NCBI RefSeq assembly: GCF_009765705.1
Contig: NZ_LMUX01000016.1
Coordinates: forward strand, 908,985 to 972,984
Length of the DNA stretch: 64,000 nt
Reading direction: 5' to 3'
Origin: Burkholderia sp. L27(2015)
GTDB taxonomy: Bacteria; Pseudomonadota; Gammaproteobacteria; Burkholderiales; Burkholderiaceae
The translations under genes and the position numbers were made by a program. Below the pieces are notes generated by a model. The model was given only the letters and a program-made list of their open reading frames with translations, made no database searches and had not been told where the DNA came from. Below, one piece after another: positions 1 through 8,559 of this stretch (its first letter is position 1; each line of letters begins with the position of its first letter).

Positions 1-1
1 G

Positions 2-820
2 CTGGCTGCGCTTAAGACACGGCGGCCGGAAAGCGCGGCATTGCGGTATGGTGTTGCGCCGCATTCATTGCGCGCGGTGTCGGCTGAATCGTTGCGCACG
101 CTGCTCGACGGGCTGGATACCGATTTCCCGGGGGCGCCGATTCACATCCATATTGCCGAACAAACCGCAGAAGTCGACGCGTGCCTGGCCACTCAGGGCG
201 CTCGGCCAGTGCGTTGGCTGCTGGATCGGTTCGATGTGGATGCGCGCTGGTGCCTGGTGCATGCGACGCACGTCGATGACGGCGAAGTCGCGGCGCTCGC
301 ACGCAGCGGCGCGGTGGCCGGCCTGTGCCTGACTACCGAGGCCAATCTTGGCGACGGCATTTTCCCCGCGGCGCAATATCTGGAAGCAAACGGACGCTTC
401 GGAGTCGGCTCTGACAGCCATATTGCCGTCGACTGGCGAGCGGAACTCCGGCTGCTTGAATATGGCCAGCGGTTAGTACGGCGGCAGCGCAATGTGCTCG
501 CATCGGGCGCTTCACCCGATGTCGCGCAAAGGCTGTTCGAAGGCGCAACCACTGGCGGCGCATTCGCCACCGGGCGCCCCGTGGGCGTTCTTGCGCAAGG
601 CGCGCGCGCCGATTGGCTGGTGTTGGATCCCGATCATCCCGCAATTGCGGCACATTCCGCGCAATCCTGGTTGTCCGGCATGGTCTTCTGCGAACACGGC
701 GAATCGCCGATCTACGACGTGGTGGTCGGAGGGAGAACCGTGGTCGAGGCGCGGCGTCATCGCGGCGAAGTGGCGGCTCTGCTCGATTATCAGGCCGCCC
801 TCGCCGCACTACGGGATTAG
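2..820 (+). CDS. hutF: Formimidoylglutamate deiminase, 3' part (HutF)
   Basis: The frame is open to the left edge, so this is the C-terminal 272 residues of a protein usually about 450 residues long. HutF is an amidohydrolase-superfamily enzyme that deiminates N-formimidoyl-L-glutamate to N-formyl-L-glutamate and ammonia in the five-step histidine pathway. The visible piece has APHSLR, an HIAEQ segment, HATHVDD and SDSHIAVDW. These match the metal and substrate-binding His/Glu residues and the catalytic Asp of the HutF family. The stop at 818-820 is followed 71 bases later by hutC on the same strand, which supports the assignment. The start is outside the window. Confidence 0.9.
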   Translation: MAALKTRRPESAALRYGVAPHSLRAVSAESLRTLLDGLDTDFPGAPIHIHIAEQTAEVDACLATQGARPVRWLLDRFDVDARWCLVHATHVDDGEVAALARSGAVAGLCLTTEANLGDGIFPAAQYLEANGRFGVGSDSHIAVDWRAELRLLEYGQRLVRRQRNVLASGASPDVAQRLFEGATTGGAFATGRPVGVLAQGARADWLVLDPDHPAIAAHSAQSWLSGMVFCEHGESPIYDVVVGGRTVVEARRHRGEVAALLDYQAALAALRD

Positions 821-847
821 CCGTTTGGCGCCACACCATCTGCGGAT

Positions 848-859
848 TTGCCTATACAA
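848..859 (+). promoter_or_regulatory. Probable HutC operator before hutC
   Basis: TTGCCTATACAA has TTG/CAA arms and matches the HutC-subfamily core GT-N-TA-N-AC at all but one base (GCCTATAC). It overlaps a -10-like TATACAAT and lies 33 bases before the hutC start, as expected for autoregulation. A near-identical 12-mer (10 of 12 bases) occurs at 2000-2011. Confidence 0.5.
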
Positions 860-891
860 TTCATTTTCCGAATTGAAGTGGCTTTCCGCAG

Positions 892-1602
892 ATGAAAAAA
901 AGCAATCCGACCTCCGCACCCGCTTATCAGCAGTTGAAGGACTACGTACTTCGCCAGATCGAGTCCGAACAATGGTGTGCCGGAGATGTGATTCCTTCCG
1001 AGCAAAAGCTCGCGCAGGAATTCGGGTTGTCCCGCATGACGGTGAATCGGGCGCTGCGCGAACTCGCGACCGAGCGCGTGCTGATGCGTATTCGCGGCGC
1101 AGGGACCTTCGTGGCCGATATGCGTTATCAGTCGACGCTGATCGAAATCCGCAGTATTGCCGAAGAGATCAAAAGCCGCGGCGACCAACATACGAGCGAG
1201 GTGCTGCTGCTCGAACGCACCGAGGATCCGCTGATACTCGAAGCGCTGCAAGTGCCCACAGGCGGCATCGCGTTCCATTCGCGCATCGTGCACTATGAAA
1301 ACAAGGTGCCGATTCAATTCGAGGACAGGCATGTCAATGGGCAATTGTTTCCAGAGTATCTCGAACAGGATTTCCAGGCCATCACGCCCAACGAGTACAT
1401 GACGAGTGTGGCTCCAGCGCAAGGCGTCGAGTATTGGATCACTGCGCGCCAAGCGAGTGCCCCAGCACGGCAGGCGCTGCGCATGCCAATCGGGGAGCCG
1501 TGCCTGGTGCTGCATCGACGCACTTTGGTGCGGGGAAAAATCGCCACCGATGTGCTGTTGTGGCACCCCGGTAGCCGCTATCAGTTAAGCGGCAAATTCT
1601 GA
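892..1602 (+). CDS. hutC: GntR/HutC-family regulator of histidine use
   Basis: A 236-residue protein with an N-terminal winged-helix GntR domain (about residues 10-75, with PSEQKLAQEFGLSRMTVNRAL as the recognition region). A UTRA effector domain follows (about 95-230). In known hut systems HutC represses the pathway and is released by urocanate. It directly follows hutF. The C-terminal YQLSGKF is typical of HutC proteins. A HutC-like operator overlaps its own promoter region, and two further matches lie before the exported lyase gene at 2293, suggesting that gene is also under its control. Other UTRA-domain GntR regulators are possible, but the neighbourhood favours HutC. Confidence 0.88.
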   Translation: MKKSNPTSAPAYQQLKDYVLRQIESEQWCAGDVIPSEQKLAQEFGLSRMTVNRALRELATERVLMRIRGAGTFVADMRYQSTLIEIRSIAEEIKSRGDQHTSEVLLLERTEDPLILEALQVPTGGIAFHSRIVHYENKVPIQFEDRHVNGQLFPEYLEQDFQAITPNEYMTSVAPAQGVEYWITARQASAPARQALRMPIGEPCLVLHRRTLVRGKIATDVLLWHPGSRYQLSGKF

Positions 1603-1999
1603 TGCAGCTTGGCTGTGCCGAGCGACATCGTATGATGTATTCGGTAAGCCTGACGGCGTCGCTATCCGTTTGATGCGGCAAGCGTCTCGGTGTGCAGCGG
1701 TGTTGTTTGTCCGTTTTTTTTACACCTACGTTACTTTCCACTACCTCCATCTGCCTAAGCAGTTGCGCTGCATGGCGCATTTCGTCCTATCTCGCCCGCA
1801 GGCATTAGCCGGGTAGCGCTGCTGCGCGCTCGCCATGAATCCCGGCATCATGTTCCGGCGCATTCTTCATGCGCAAGTCTTCTACCGGTTCCCGCCGCGT
1901 GGCCTCCATTGCCTCACCTCAGCGAGTCGGGGCGTAATTGATGTCGATGGGGCTTCCTTGTCAGGGAGAAATGTCATCCCACGCAACGATCAAAATCAT

Positions 2000-2012
2000 T
2001 TGTCTATACATA
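2000..2012 (+). promoter_or_regulatory. HutC-type operator, distal site
   Basis: TTGTCTATACATA contains GTCTATAC (2002-2009), an exact match to the HutC-subfamily consensus GT-N-TA-N-AC. It resembles the site before hutC at 848-859. Confidence 0.45.
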
Positions 2013-2184
2013 TAAAAAGGTTTGATCAAGCACCCTGGCAAATCTCCTCGCAGTGCCCCTCATCATTACCTCGACATGCTCATAAACAAAGGGGAATATT
2101 CAAATTCTCAGCACACGGGAACGTCCTTTAAACGACTAACCGGGTCTTTGCCAACAACACATTTTTGAAATCTTGCTTGCAATT

Positions 2185-2195
2185 AGTATATACAT
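2185..2195 (+). promoter_or_regulatory. HutC-type operator, proximal site
   Basis: AGTATATACAT contains the perfect palindrome GTATATAC (2186-2193), again an exact GT-N-TA-N-AC match. It lies about 100 bases before the lyase start, within AT-rich sequence that could also supply a -10 element. Confidence 0.45.
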
Positions 2196-2292
2196 TACGA
2201 TTCATTCACGACATCACAGTCGGCATAGCGTGGCGTGCTCGTGGAACGGCCGCCGCAGACCAATCGGAGAGTTTTCCCAACAAGGATTTCCA

Positions 2293-3939
2293 ATGTTAGG
2301 TTCAATCAGATGTGTAGCCGGGATGCTGTTGTTGATTCCCGCGCTCGCATGCCAGGCAACGGTGGTGCTCGACGGCAAGTCCGCGACCCCTGAAGCGATT
2401 GCCCGGATAGCCCAGGGCGAAGACGTGCAAGTGACGCACGCTGCAAGCGCCCGTGTTGCACAAGGGCACGATCTCATCCTTGAAGCCGCCGCAGAAGGGC
2501 AGCGCATTTACGGCCTGACGGTCGGCGTCGGGCTGAACAAAGATCGGCAAATGGTCGACGTGCATGGCAAGCTGACACCCGATGTCATCGAAGCCTCGAT
2601 GCGCTTTAACGCGGCGCTGCTGCGCGCCCATTCTGCCGGCGTCGGCCCCGACACGGATATCCGTACCGCCCGCGCTGCAATGGCGACCCGCCTGAACGAA
2701 ATGCTGGTCGGCGCTTCGGGCGTACAGCCCGCGGTCGCGGAGAAATACGTCCAGTTCTTGAACCTGGGCGTGACACCGGCGATGCCGGCCGATGGCTCGA
2801 TGGGCGAGGCCGACATCACGATCCTGAGCCATATCGGCTTGGCGATGATGGGCGAGGGCGATGCGTATTATCACGGCATCAAGATGCCTGCAGCGCAGGC
2901 GCTGCAAGCGGCCGGCATACAACCCATCCGGCCGTACGGCAAGGATGCGCTCGGGATTCTCAGCTCGAACGCTTATGCCACCGGCATGGCTGCATTGGCG
3001 CTGGCCGACCTCTCGCAGTTGAGCCGCGTTGCGAAGCTCGTGTATGCGATGAGCTTGCAGGGCTTGAACGGCAACGTTTCGCCGTTCCTCGAAGATACGC
3101 TCGCATTGCATCCCTTTGCCTACGTAGTGCGCACGGGCGCCACGCTGCGTTCGCTGCTCGTGGGCAGCAGCCTGTGGCAACGTGACGACGACCGCGCGTT
3201 GCAAGATCCGCTGAGCTTTCGCGATGCGCCTTATCTGCTGGCCGAGATCGATCGCAGTTACGACGAATCGCTGCGCCTGATCGACATCCAGCTCAATTCG
3301 TCCGACGACAATCCGGGCGTCGCCATCGGCGTTAAACCCAAATCGGATCTTTGGCAGGCCAAGCGCAGTTACCTGACGCCTGCCAACGGCGAGGGCGGCG
3401 CGGTACTGCCAAGCGCGAATTTCGAACCGTTGCCTTGGGTGCTGTCGTTCCAGGAAACCGGTGTCGCGCTCGCACAAAATTCGCTCGCGTCAGCACAGCG
3501 CATCGTGAAGATGAACGACCCGCGCTTTACGCACCTGAGCCGCTTCCTCGGCACCGATCACACGCTGCATGCATTCGGTGCGATGGAAAAGCCGCCGATG
3601 ATGCTGGCTGCGCAAAACAAGGAGTTAGCGATGCCGGTGTCTCTTGACTATCTGCCGGTTGCCGGCGATATCGAGGATATCGCGACCAATGCACCGGAGG
3701 CGATCATGCGCGTGCAAAAGCAGATCGATAACTGCTACGAATTATTCGGCATCGAGCTGATTTCTGCCGCGCAAGCAGTCGATCTGCGCAAGCAGAAAGC
3801 GGGTGGCTTCACGCTGTCTCCTGCTACGCAAAAGCTGCTCACGGCGTTGCGCCAAGTCGTGCCGTTCCGCGACGAAGACCGCCCGTTCACGCCGGAATTC
3901 AGAGCCGCGGCGAGCTTGCTCAAGCAATACTCGGACTGA
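2293..3939 (+). CDS. Exported HAL/PAL-family lyase lacking the MIO triad
   Basis: A 548-residue member of the aromatic amino acid lyase superfamily. I chose the ATG at 2293: it follows an AAGGA site and starts a signal peptide (about residues 1-22, cut after ALACQA), so the protein should be periplasmic. Family landmarks are present: Tyr73 in the YGLTVGVG motif, KDALGIL (217-223), QDPLSFR with Arg310, and SSDDNPGV. The segment that forms the MIO cofactor (GSxGASGD in the family) reads GSMGEAD at 168-174, one residue shorter and without Ala-Ser-Gly. The Asn that contacts MIO is Ser224. It therefore cannot make MIO and is unlikely to be an ordinary histidine ammonia-lyase. Ergothionase, which eliminates trimethylamine from ergothioneine, is the known MIO-free relative and is the best functional guess. 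A catalytically dead homologue is the alternative. Confidence 0.8.
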   Translation: MLGSIRCVAGMLLLIPALACQATVVLDGKSATPEAIARIAQGEDVQVTHAASARVAQGHDLILEAAAEGQRIYGLTVGVGLNKDRQMVDVHGKLTPDVIEASMRFNAALLRAHSAGVGPDTDIRTARAAMATRLNEMLVGASGVQPAVAEKYVQFLNLGVTPAMPADGSMGEADITILSHIGLAMMGEGDAYYHGIKMPAAQALQAAGIQPIRPYGKDALGILSSNAYATGMAALALADLSQLSRVAKLVYAMSLQGLNGNVSPFLEDTLALHPFAYVVRTGATLRSLLVGSSLWQRDDDRALQDPLSFRDAPYLLAEIDRSYDESLRLIDIQLNSSDDNPGVAIGVKPKSDLWQAKRSYLTPANGEGGAVLPSANFEPLPWVLSFQETGVALAQNSLASAQRIVKMNDPRFTHLSRFLGTDHTLHAFGAMEKPPMMLAAQNKELAMPVSLDYLPVAGDIEDIATNAPEAIMRVQKQIDNCYELFGIELISAAQAVDLRKQKAGGFTLSPATQKLLTALRQVVPFRDEDRPFTPEFRAAASLLKQYSD

Positions 3940-4142
3940 CCCGTATCAGGTATGCACGCGCCACGCTCGCTGTAGTTGCGACATCGGCGTGTGCATGCGC
4001 CCCGTGTGAAACCCCGTAGTAAATCGCAAGCGCATCACGCCTGTGAGGCCTTCGTGCGCCCCAAGCGCTCGCAGGTTCGTATCGGCGCGATGCTTTTTAT
4101 AAAAAGATGATCCATTCGACGCATATTCGGAAATTTATCCAA

Positions 4143-5330
4143 ATGAAAAAACTTCTTTTGATAAGCGCTCTCGCAAGCACCTTTTCAGTCGCAGCACACG
4201 CGCAAAGCAGCGTCACGTTGTACGGCATCATCGACGAAGGTGTGCAGTTCAACACCAATTCGAAAAATGTCGTGAACGGTACCAACGTCGGTGGACGCCA
4301 GCTCACGGTGGATTCGATCAACGGTTTGAACGGCAGCCGCTGGGGCCTGCGTGGTTCCGAGGATCTAGGCGGCGGTCTTAAGGCAGTGTTCGATTTGCAG
4401 GCGGGCGTGAACCTGAATACCGGCAATTTCGGCCAGGGCGGCACGCCGTTCGGCCGCGATGCTTATGTCGGCTTGAGCAGCGATCGTTACGGCGCCGTGA
4501 CGCTGGGCCGCCAGTACGACCTGGTGGTGGCCTACGTGCAGCCGGTCACGAGTACCGGGTACATCGGCGGTTCCACGACCTTCGGTCATCCGCTGGACCT
4601 GGACAACCTGGTCAACACGCTACGCGTCAACAACAGCATCAAGTACACGAGCCCGAACATCCACGGGGTGACCTTGGGCGGTGAAGTGAGCCTGGGCGGT
4701 CAGCCGGGTAACGTGAGCGGCGACGGCGGCTATTCGCTGGGCGCGAGCTACGCGAACGGACCGGTTACCTTGGGCGCCGGCTTCAACTACTTCAAGAACC
4801 CGACGGGCACGGGACCCAGCACGGGTCTGTTCACCGACAACGTGAGCGGTTCGACTTCACTTAGCGGTGCGTTGAACAGCAACTACGTGACCGCCGCCAC
4901 CTATCAGGTCGCCGCAGCCGGCGGCACCTATGCGATCGGACCGGCCATGGTCGGCCTGACCTATTCCAATACGCGCTACACCAACATCGGTGCGCTGGGC
5001 GGCGCCACCGCCAGCTTCAACGACCTTGAAGCGGGCCTGCGCTGGCAGTTCACGCCGGTGTTCTTTGCCGGCATCGCATACAACTACACCAAGGGCGCCA
5101 ACCTGACCTCGGGCGGCAAGAACGTGGGCGACCAGCACTACAACCAAGTTTCCGTATTGGCTGACTATTTCATATCCAAGCGCACGGACGCCTACATCAC
5201 TGCTGCAATTCAACGCGCCGCAGGAACCAGCTCGACCGGGACTGCCGCAGTTGCCAACATCGGCGGTATCGGGGATTCGTCGAACAATAGCCAGGCGTTG
5301 GTGCGCGTCGCCTTGCGTCACAGATTCTGA
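4143..5330 (+). CDS. Outer-membrane trimeric porin, Burkholderia type
   Basis: A 395-residue outer-membrane beta-barrel. Residues 1-20 are a signal peptide ending AAHAQ, followed by SSVTLYGIIDEG, the standard first strand of betaproteobacterial general porins. Many short amphipathic strands follow, rich in Gly, Tyr, Asn and Thr. The last residue is Phe in VALRHRF, the signal recognised by the Bam machinery. The Met at 4143 is preferred over an upstream Met at 4107 because it directly begins the signal peptide. It sits between the exported lyase and an ABC importer in the same direction. It probably lets the substrate of that system cross the outer membrane, but general porins are not very selective. 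It is followed by a strong terminator. Confidence 0.9.
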   Translation: MKKLLLISALASTFSVAAHAQSSVTLYGIIDEGVQFNTNSKNVVNGTNVGGRQLTVDSINGLNGSRWGLRGSEDLGGGLKAVFDLQAGVNLNTGNFGQGGTPFGRDAYVGLSSDRYGAVTLGRQYDLVVAYVQPVTSTGYIGGSTTFGHPLDLDNLVNTLRVNNSIKYTSPNIHGVTLGGEVSLGGQPGNVSGDGGYSLGASYANGPVTLGAGFNYFKNPTGTGPSTGLFTDNVSGSTSLSGALNSNYVTAATYQVAAAGGTYAIGPAMVGLTYSNTRYTNIGALGGATASFNDLEAGLRWQFTPVFFAGIAYNYTKGANLTSGGKNVGDQHYNQVSVLADYFISKRTDAYITAAIQRAAGTSSTGTAAVANIGGIGDSSNNSQALVRVALRHRF

Positions 5331-5365
5331 CGCGCTGTGTGATGTAGGAAACGAAGCAGGGAAGG

Positions 5366-5389
5366 AAGGCGCCACGGCGCCTTTTTTTT
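5366..5389 (+). terminator. Rho-independent terminator after the porin
   Basis: AAGGCGCC and GGCGCCTT form a GC-rich hairpin with a very short AC loop, immediately followed by a run of eight T. It lies 36 bases after the porin stop and separates the porin from the ABC operon. Confidence 0.8.
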
Positions 5390-5568
5390 GTCCGCACAAA
5401 CCTGCCGGATCAACACCCTCAAAAAAGTCAGCCAAGTCATCCCAAAAAGATTTTGTCCGTGCTAGTCTGAATCGCTGCATCGGTTGTTATTCAAAAACGA
5501 ATACCTGTCATCGAGCTTGCGGTTGGCTTTCCGCCAGGCTCTGCCAGGCTGACAAGGTACATCTCGCG

Positions 5569-6429
5569 ATGAACACGGCGTCCGAACTTGAACTCGAGCA
5601 TGCGCCCGGCCGGCGGCGGCGCGCACGCGTGTCCTGGTGGGCGGTGAGCGCGCGCGTGTTCGTTGTGCTCGTTTATTTCTTCATGCTTTCGCCGTTGATC
5701 TTTGTCGTGTGGCTGAGCTTTTTCGCCGATGCGATTCCCTCTTTCCCACCCTCAGGCTACACCTTACATTGGTATCGACAAGCGTTCGAGAACGAATCGT
5801 TCGCATCGGGGTTTGCGCTGAGCTTCAAGGTCGCGGTCGTCGCAGCATTTATCAGCGTCATACTCGGAGTGGCGGCTTCGCTGGGCATCGTGCGCAATCG
5901 CTTTCGCGGCGCTGCAGCGATCAACGGCTTGCTCATGTCGCCACTGGTAGTGCCCGGCATCGTCGCCGGCATCGCGATCTACCTCTTTTACCTGCGCGCT
6001 GAAAATATCCTCGACATCGATATCGTGGGCACGTACGGCGGGCTTATCGCGGCGCACGTTTGCCTGACGATTCCGTGGACCATGCGATTGGTCTGCGCCA
6101 GCATCGGCTCTCTGGACACGACGATCGAAGAGGCGGCGCGCAATCTCGGCGCATCCTCGCTCAAGACCTTCTGGCGCATCACCTTGCCGATGCTGCGGCC
6201 CTCGATCGTGGCGTCCGCGTTGTTCAGTTTCATCGTCTCGTTCGAGAACCTGGAGGTGACGCTTCCCCTGGTAGGCCCGGGGCACACCACCTTGCCCATC
6301 GCCATCATGCAGTACCTCGAATTCAATCTCGATCCGACCATCGCAGCGGTGTCCGCTGCGCAGATCGTGCTGCTCGGGATCGTGATGCTGATCACCGATC
6401 GCTTTGTCAAACTCAGTCAGGTGGTATGA
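5569..6429 (+). CDS. ABC transporter permease, PotC-like
   Basis: A 286-residue inner-membrane permease with about six membrane segments and the ATPase-contact loop EEAARNLGASSLKTFWRITLP. Both are typical of the PotC side of spermidine/putrescine-type importers. The ATG at 5569 follows an AAGG sequence and starts just before the first membrane segment. An open frame continues upstream to 5251 but runs through the porin terminator, so I do not extend it. One base separates its stop from the ATPase gene, and the four transporter genes form a tight operon. Substrate unknown; the class carries polyamines and other cationic or betaine-like organic molecules. Confidence 0.87.
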   Translation: MNTASELELEHAPGRRRRARVSWWAVSARVFVVLVYFFMLSPLIFVVWLSFFADAIPSFPPSGYTLHWYRQAFENESFASGFALSFKVAVVAAFISVILGVAASLGIVRNRFRGAAAINGLLMSPLVVPGIVAGIAIYLFYLRAENILDIDIVGTYGGLIAAHVCLTIPWTMRLVCASIGSLDTTIEEAARNLGASSLKTFWRITLPMLRPSIVASALFSFIVSFENLEVTLPLVGPGHTTLPIAIMQYLEFNLDPTIAAVSAAQIVLLGIVMLITDRFVKLSQVV

Positions 6430-6430
6430 A

Positions 6431-7483
6431 ATGAGCCAGGTCTCGATACGCAATCTGCGCAAAGAATATGGCTCGTCGGTCGCGGTCGCGGACTTCTCGC
6501 TGGACATTGCGCAAGGCGAACTGGTGGCGTTCCTGGGGCCGAGCGGATGCGGAAAAACCACCACGCTGCGCATGATCGCCGGCTTTGTGGAGCCCACTGC
6601 AGGATCGATCTTCATCGGCGGCAAAGACGTCACCTACGTCGCGCCGCATCGCCGCAACACCGGCATGGTCTTCCAGCGCTACGCGCTATTCCCGCATATG
6701 ACCGTGGCGCAGAACGTTGCGTTCGGGCTGGATATGCATAAGTTCTCGGCGCTGGAACGCGACGCCCGACTCAAGCAAGTGCTCGAGATGGTGCGCATGC
6801 ATACGCTCAAGGACCGCTATCCGCGCCAGCTTTCGGGCGGCCAACAGCAACGTGTCGCGATTGCCCGCGCGCTCGCGATACGACCGGAAGTTTTCCTGCT
6901 CGACGAGCCGCTGTCCAATCTCGATGCCAAGCTGCGCGTGGAAGTGCGCGAGGAAATTCGCGCGCTTCAGCAGGAGCTGGGCCTCACGACGATTTTTGTC
7001 ACGCATGACCAGGAAGAAGCGCTGACGATTTCGGACCGCTTGGCCGTCATGCATGACGGCTGTGTGCAGCAAATCGGCACGGCAGCAGAACTTTATGAGC
7101 GCCCGACCAATCGCTTCGTCGCCGACTTCCTCGGCCAGATGAATTTCCTTGAGGGTGCGGTCGGTGCCGACGGGCGCTTTGCCACCCGGCGTGGCACGAC
7201 GCTGGGCGTGCTGCTCGACGATAGCGCCACCAACGCCATCGGCCTGCGCCCCGAACGCATCAGTCTCACGCATCAGCCCTTGTCTGGCGAAGGCAGCTTG
7301 CCTGTGACGATTTCCTCTGCGGTCTACAAGGGTTCGACACTGGAGGTGCGCGCCGTCACGGACAACGGCGAAGTGTTGTTGTGTCACGTCCAGAACAACG
7401 CTCGCGCGCATGTGCACCCGAGCGCCCCGGGGGCACGCGCGTTCGCCACATTCACCAAGAACGATTGCGTCTTTTTTAACTAG
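6431..7483 (+). CDS. ABC transporter ATP-binding protein, PotA-like
   Basis: A 350-residue ATPase. Visible motifs are Walker [11 protein letters not shown]-loop VFQRYALF, signature LSGGQQQR, Walker [15 protein letters not shown] and switch His in VTHDQEEA. The C-terminal 110 residues are a TOBE-like domain (from about NFLEGAV), as in PotA/FbpC importers. The ATG at 6431 starts one base after the upstream permease stop; an in-frame earlier start at 6404 would overlap that permease and is less likely. It energises uptake by the adjacent permeases. Confidence 0.92.
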   Translation: MSQVSIRNLRKEYGSSVAVADFSLDIAQGELVAFLGPSGCGKTTTLRMIAGFVEPTAGSIFIGGKDVTYVAPHRRNTGMVFQRYALFPHMTVAQNVAFGLDMHKFSALERDARLKQVLEMVRMHTLKDRYPRQLSGGQQQRVAIARALAIRPEVFLLDEPLSNLDAKLRVEVREEIRALQQELGLTTIFVTHDQEEALTISDRLAVMHDGCVQQIGTAAELYERPTNRFVADFLGQMNFLEGAVGADGRFATRRGTTLGVLLDDSATNAIGLRPERISLTHQPLSGEGSLPVTISSAVYKGSTLEVRAVTDNGEVLLCHVQNNARAHVHPSAPGARAFATFTKNDCVFFN

Positions 7484-7497
7484 AAGAGGTGTAAAAA

Positions 7498-8559
7498 ATG
7501 AATCACCGCCATGACCGCCGCACGTTTCTCAAGACCACGTCGGGATTGCTGCTTGTACCGGCGCTGGGGATGGGCGCCATCACCGCGAGAGCGGCCGCCA
7601 GTTGCCCGGACGTGATCGTGGGCACATGGGGCGGAGACTATGAAACCCTGCTTGAAAAGAACATTGGTGAACCTATCATCAAGGCGGCCGGCGGTAACGT
7701 CACCTACGCCACGGCCGACCAGGTCTCGCGCATGACGAAGATGCGCGCGGAAAAAACGTCGCGGCGCGGATCGATGGATGTGAGTTGCCTAGTCGACACC
7801 GATATGTTCGACATGAGTCGTGCCGATGTGCTGCAACCGGTGGATGCGTCCATGGTGCCCAACAACGCCAATACGATGGAGCAGTTCCGCAAACCTTACG
7901 CGATCCCGCATATCTTCAGCGCCATGGTGATCGTGTACAACCCGACCAAGATTACGCAAGCGCCGGACTCGTTCAATTTGGCCCTGGATCCGCGCCTGAA
8001 AGGCCGCGTCGGTCTGTCGGATATTCTCTACGCCTATGTCGGCATGACAGCCAGCCTGGCTGCCGGCGACCATAAAGCCGGGTTTGCGGCCGGTACGAAA
8101 TTCCTGCGCGAGCTCAAGAAAAAGCAGCCTAAGGTCTATCCGTCCAATGAGGCGCTTGCGGCCGCATTGAAGAACGGCGATGTGTGGATGACGTGCATGT
8201 GGAAGGCGCGGGCCTTGCAATGGAAAAAAGCGGGCGTACCGGTCGAGTTCGCGTTTCCGACCGAAGGCGCGTTGCCGGCCGTGTTCGAGGCTGCGGTGAT
8301 GAAGAACAGTCAGAACAAACCATGCGGCTTCAATTATCTCAACGCCATGCTCGACCCGCGCGCGCAAGCAGGGTTCGCCGCCACCATGGGCTATGCGCCC
8401 ACGGTGAGGAATGTGCAATTGCCGCCTGACCTTCAGAGCAGCGTGGGTTTTACCGATGCCCAGCTCAAGAAGTTTGTGCAGGCGGACTATCAGACGTTTG
8501 TCGAGCAAAGACCGGCATTCCTCGACTACTGGACCAAAGACTTCAAGGTCGGTCTGTGA
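7498..8559 (+). CDS. Extracellular solute-binding protein, PotD-like, Tat-exported
   Basis: A 353-residue periplasmic binding protein of the importer. The N-terminus has a twin-arginine signal (DRRTFLKT, then a hydrophobic stretch, cleavage around ARAAA), so it is probably folded before export. The mature protein begins with VIVGTWGGDYE, typical of PotD-like binding proteins. An AGAGGTG site lies at a good distance before the ATG. Its 3' end overlaps the start of the next permease. Ligand is not readable from sequence. Given the neighbours it may be a quaternary or cationic nitrogen compound, which is inference. Confidence 0.88.
   Translation: MNHRHDRRTFLKTTSGLLLVPALGMGAITARAAASCPDVIVGTWGGDYETLLEKNIGEPIIKAAGGNVTYATADQVSRMTKMRAEKTSRRGSMDVSCLVDTDMFDMSRADVLQPVDASMVPNNANTMEQFRKPYAIPHIFSAMVIVYNPTKITQAPDSFNLALDPRLKGRVGLSDILYAYVGMTASLAAGDHKAGFAAGTKFLRELKKKQPKVYPSNEALAAALKNGDVWMTCMWKARALQWKKAGVPVEFAFPTEGALPAVFEAAVMKNSQNKPCGFNYLNAMLDPRAQAGFAATMGYAPTVRNVQLPPDLQSSVGFTDAQLKKFVQADYQTFVEQRPAFLDYWTKDFKVGL

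Larger units (their letters stand above)
1603..2292. other. Long leader/intergenic region before the exported lyase
   Basis: About 690 bases with no convincing gene. An open frame at 1835-2131 has no usable ribosome site and no recognisable protein character. The second half (about 1980-2200) is clearly AT-rich compared with the flanks and carries two sites matching the HutC-subfamily operator. It probably holds the regulated promoter of the downstream gene. Confidence 0.5.

Noticed and set aside
1835..2131. A 98-codon frame in the leader of the exported lyase
   Set aside because: No ribosome site, unusual amino acid composition, and it spans a putative operator.
2710..2721. An Ala-Ser-Gly in the lyase (GASGVQP, residues 140-146) that could be the MIO triad
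   Set aside because: It aligns with the conserved GxSGV turn about 28 residues before the MIO position, not with the MIO segment, which reads GSMGEAD.
2302..3477. A 391-codon antisense frame inside the lyase gene
   Set aside because: Typical GC-rich shadow frame with Arg/His/Gln-rich content; the sense strand is clearly coding.
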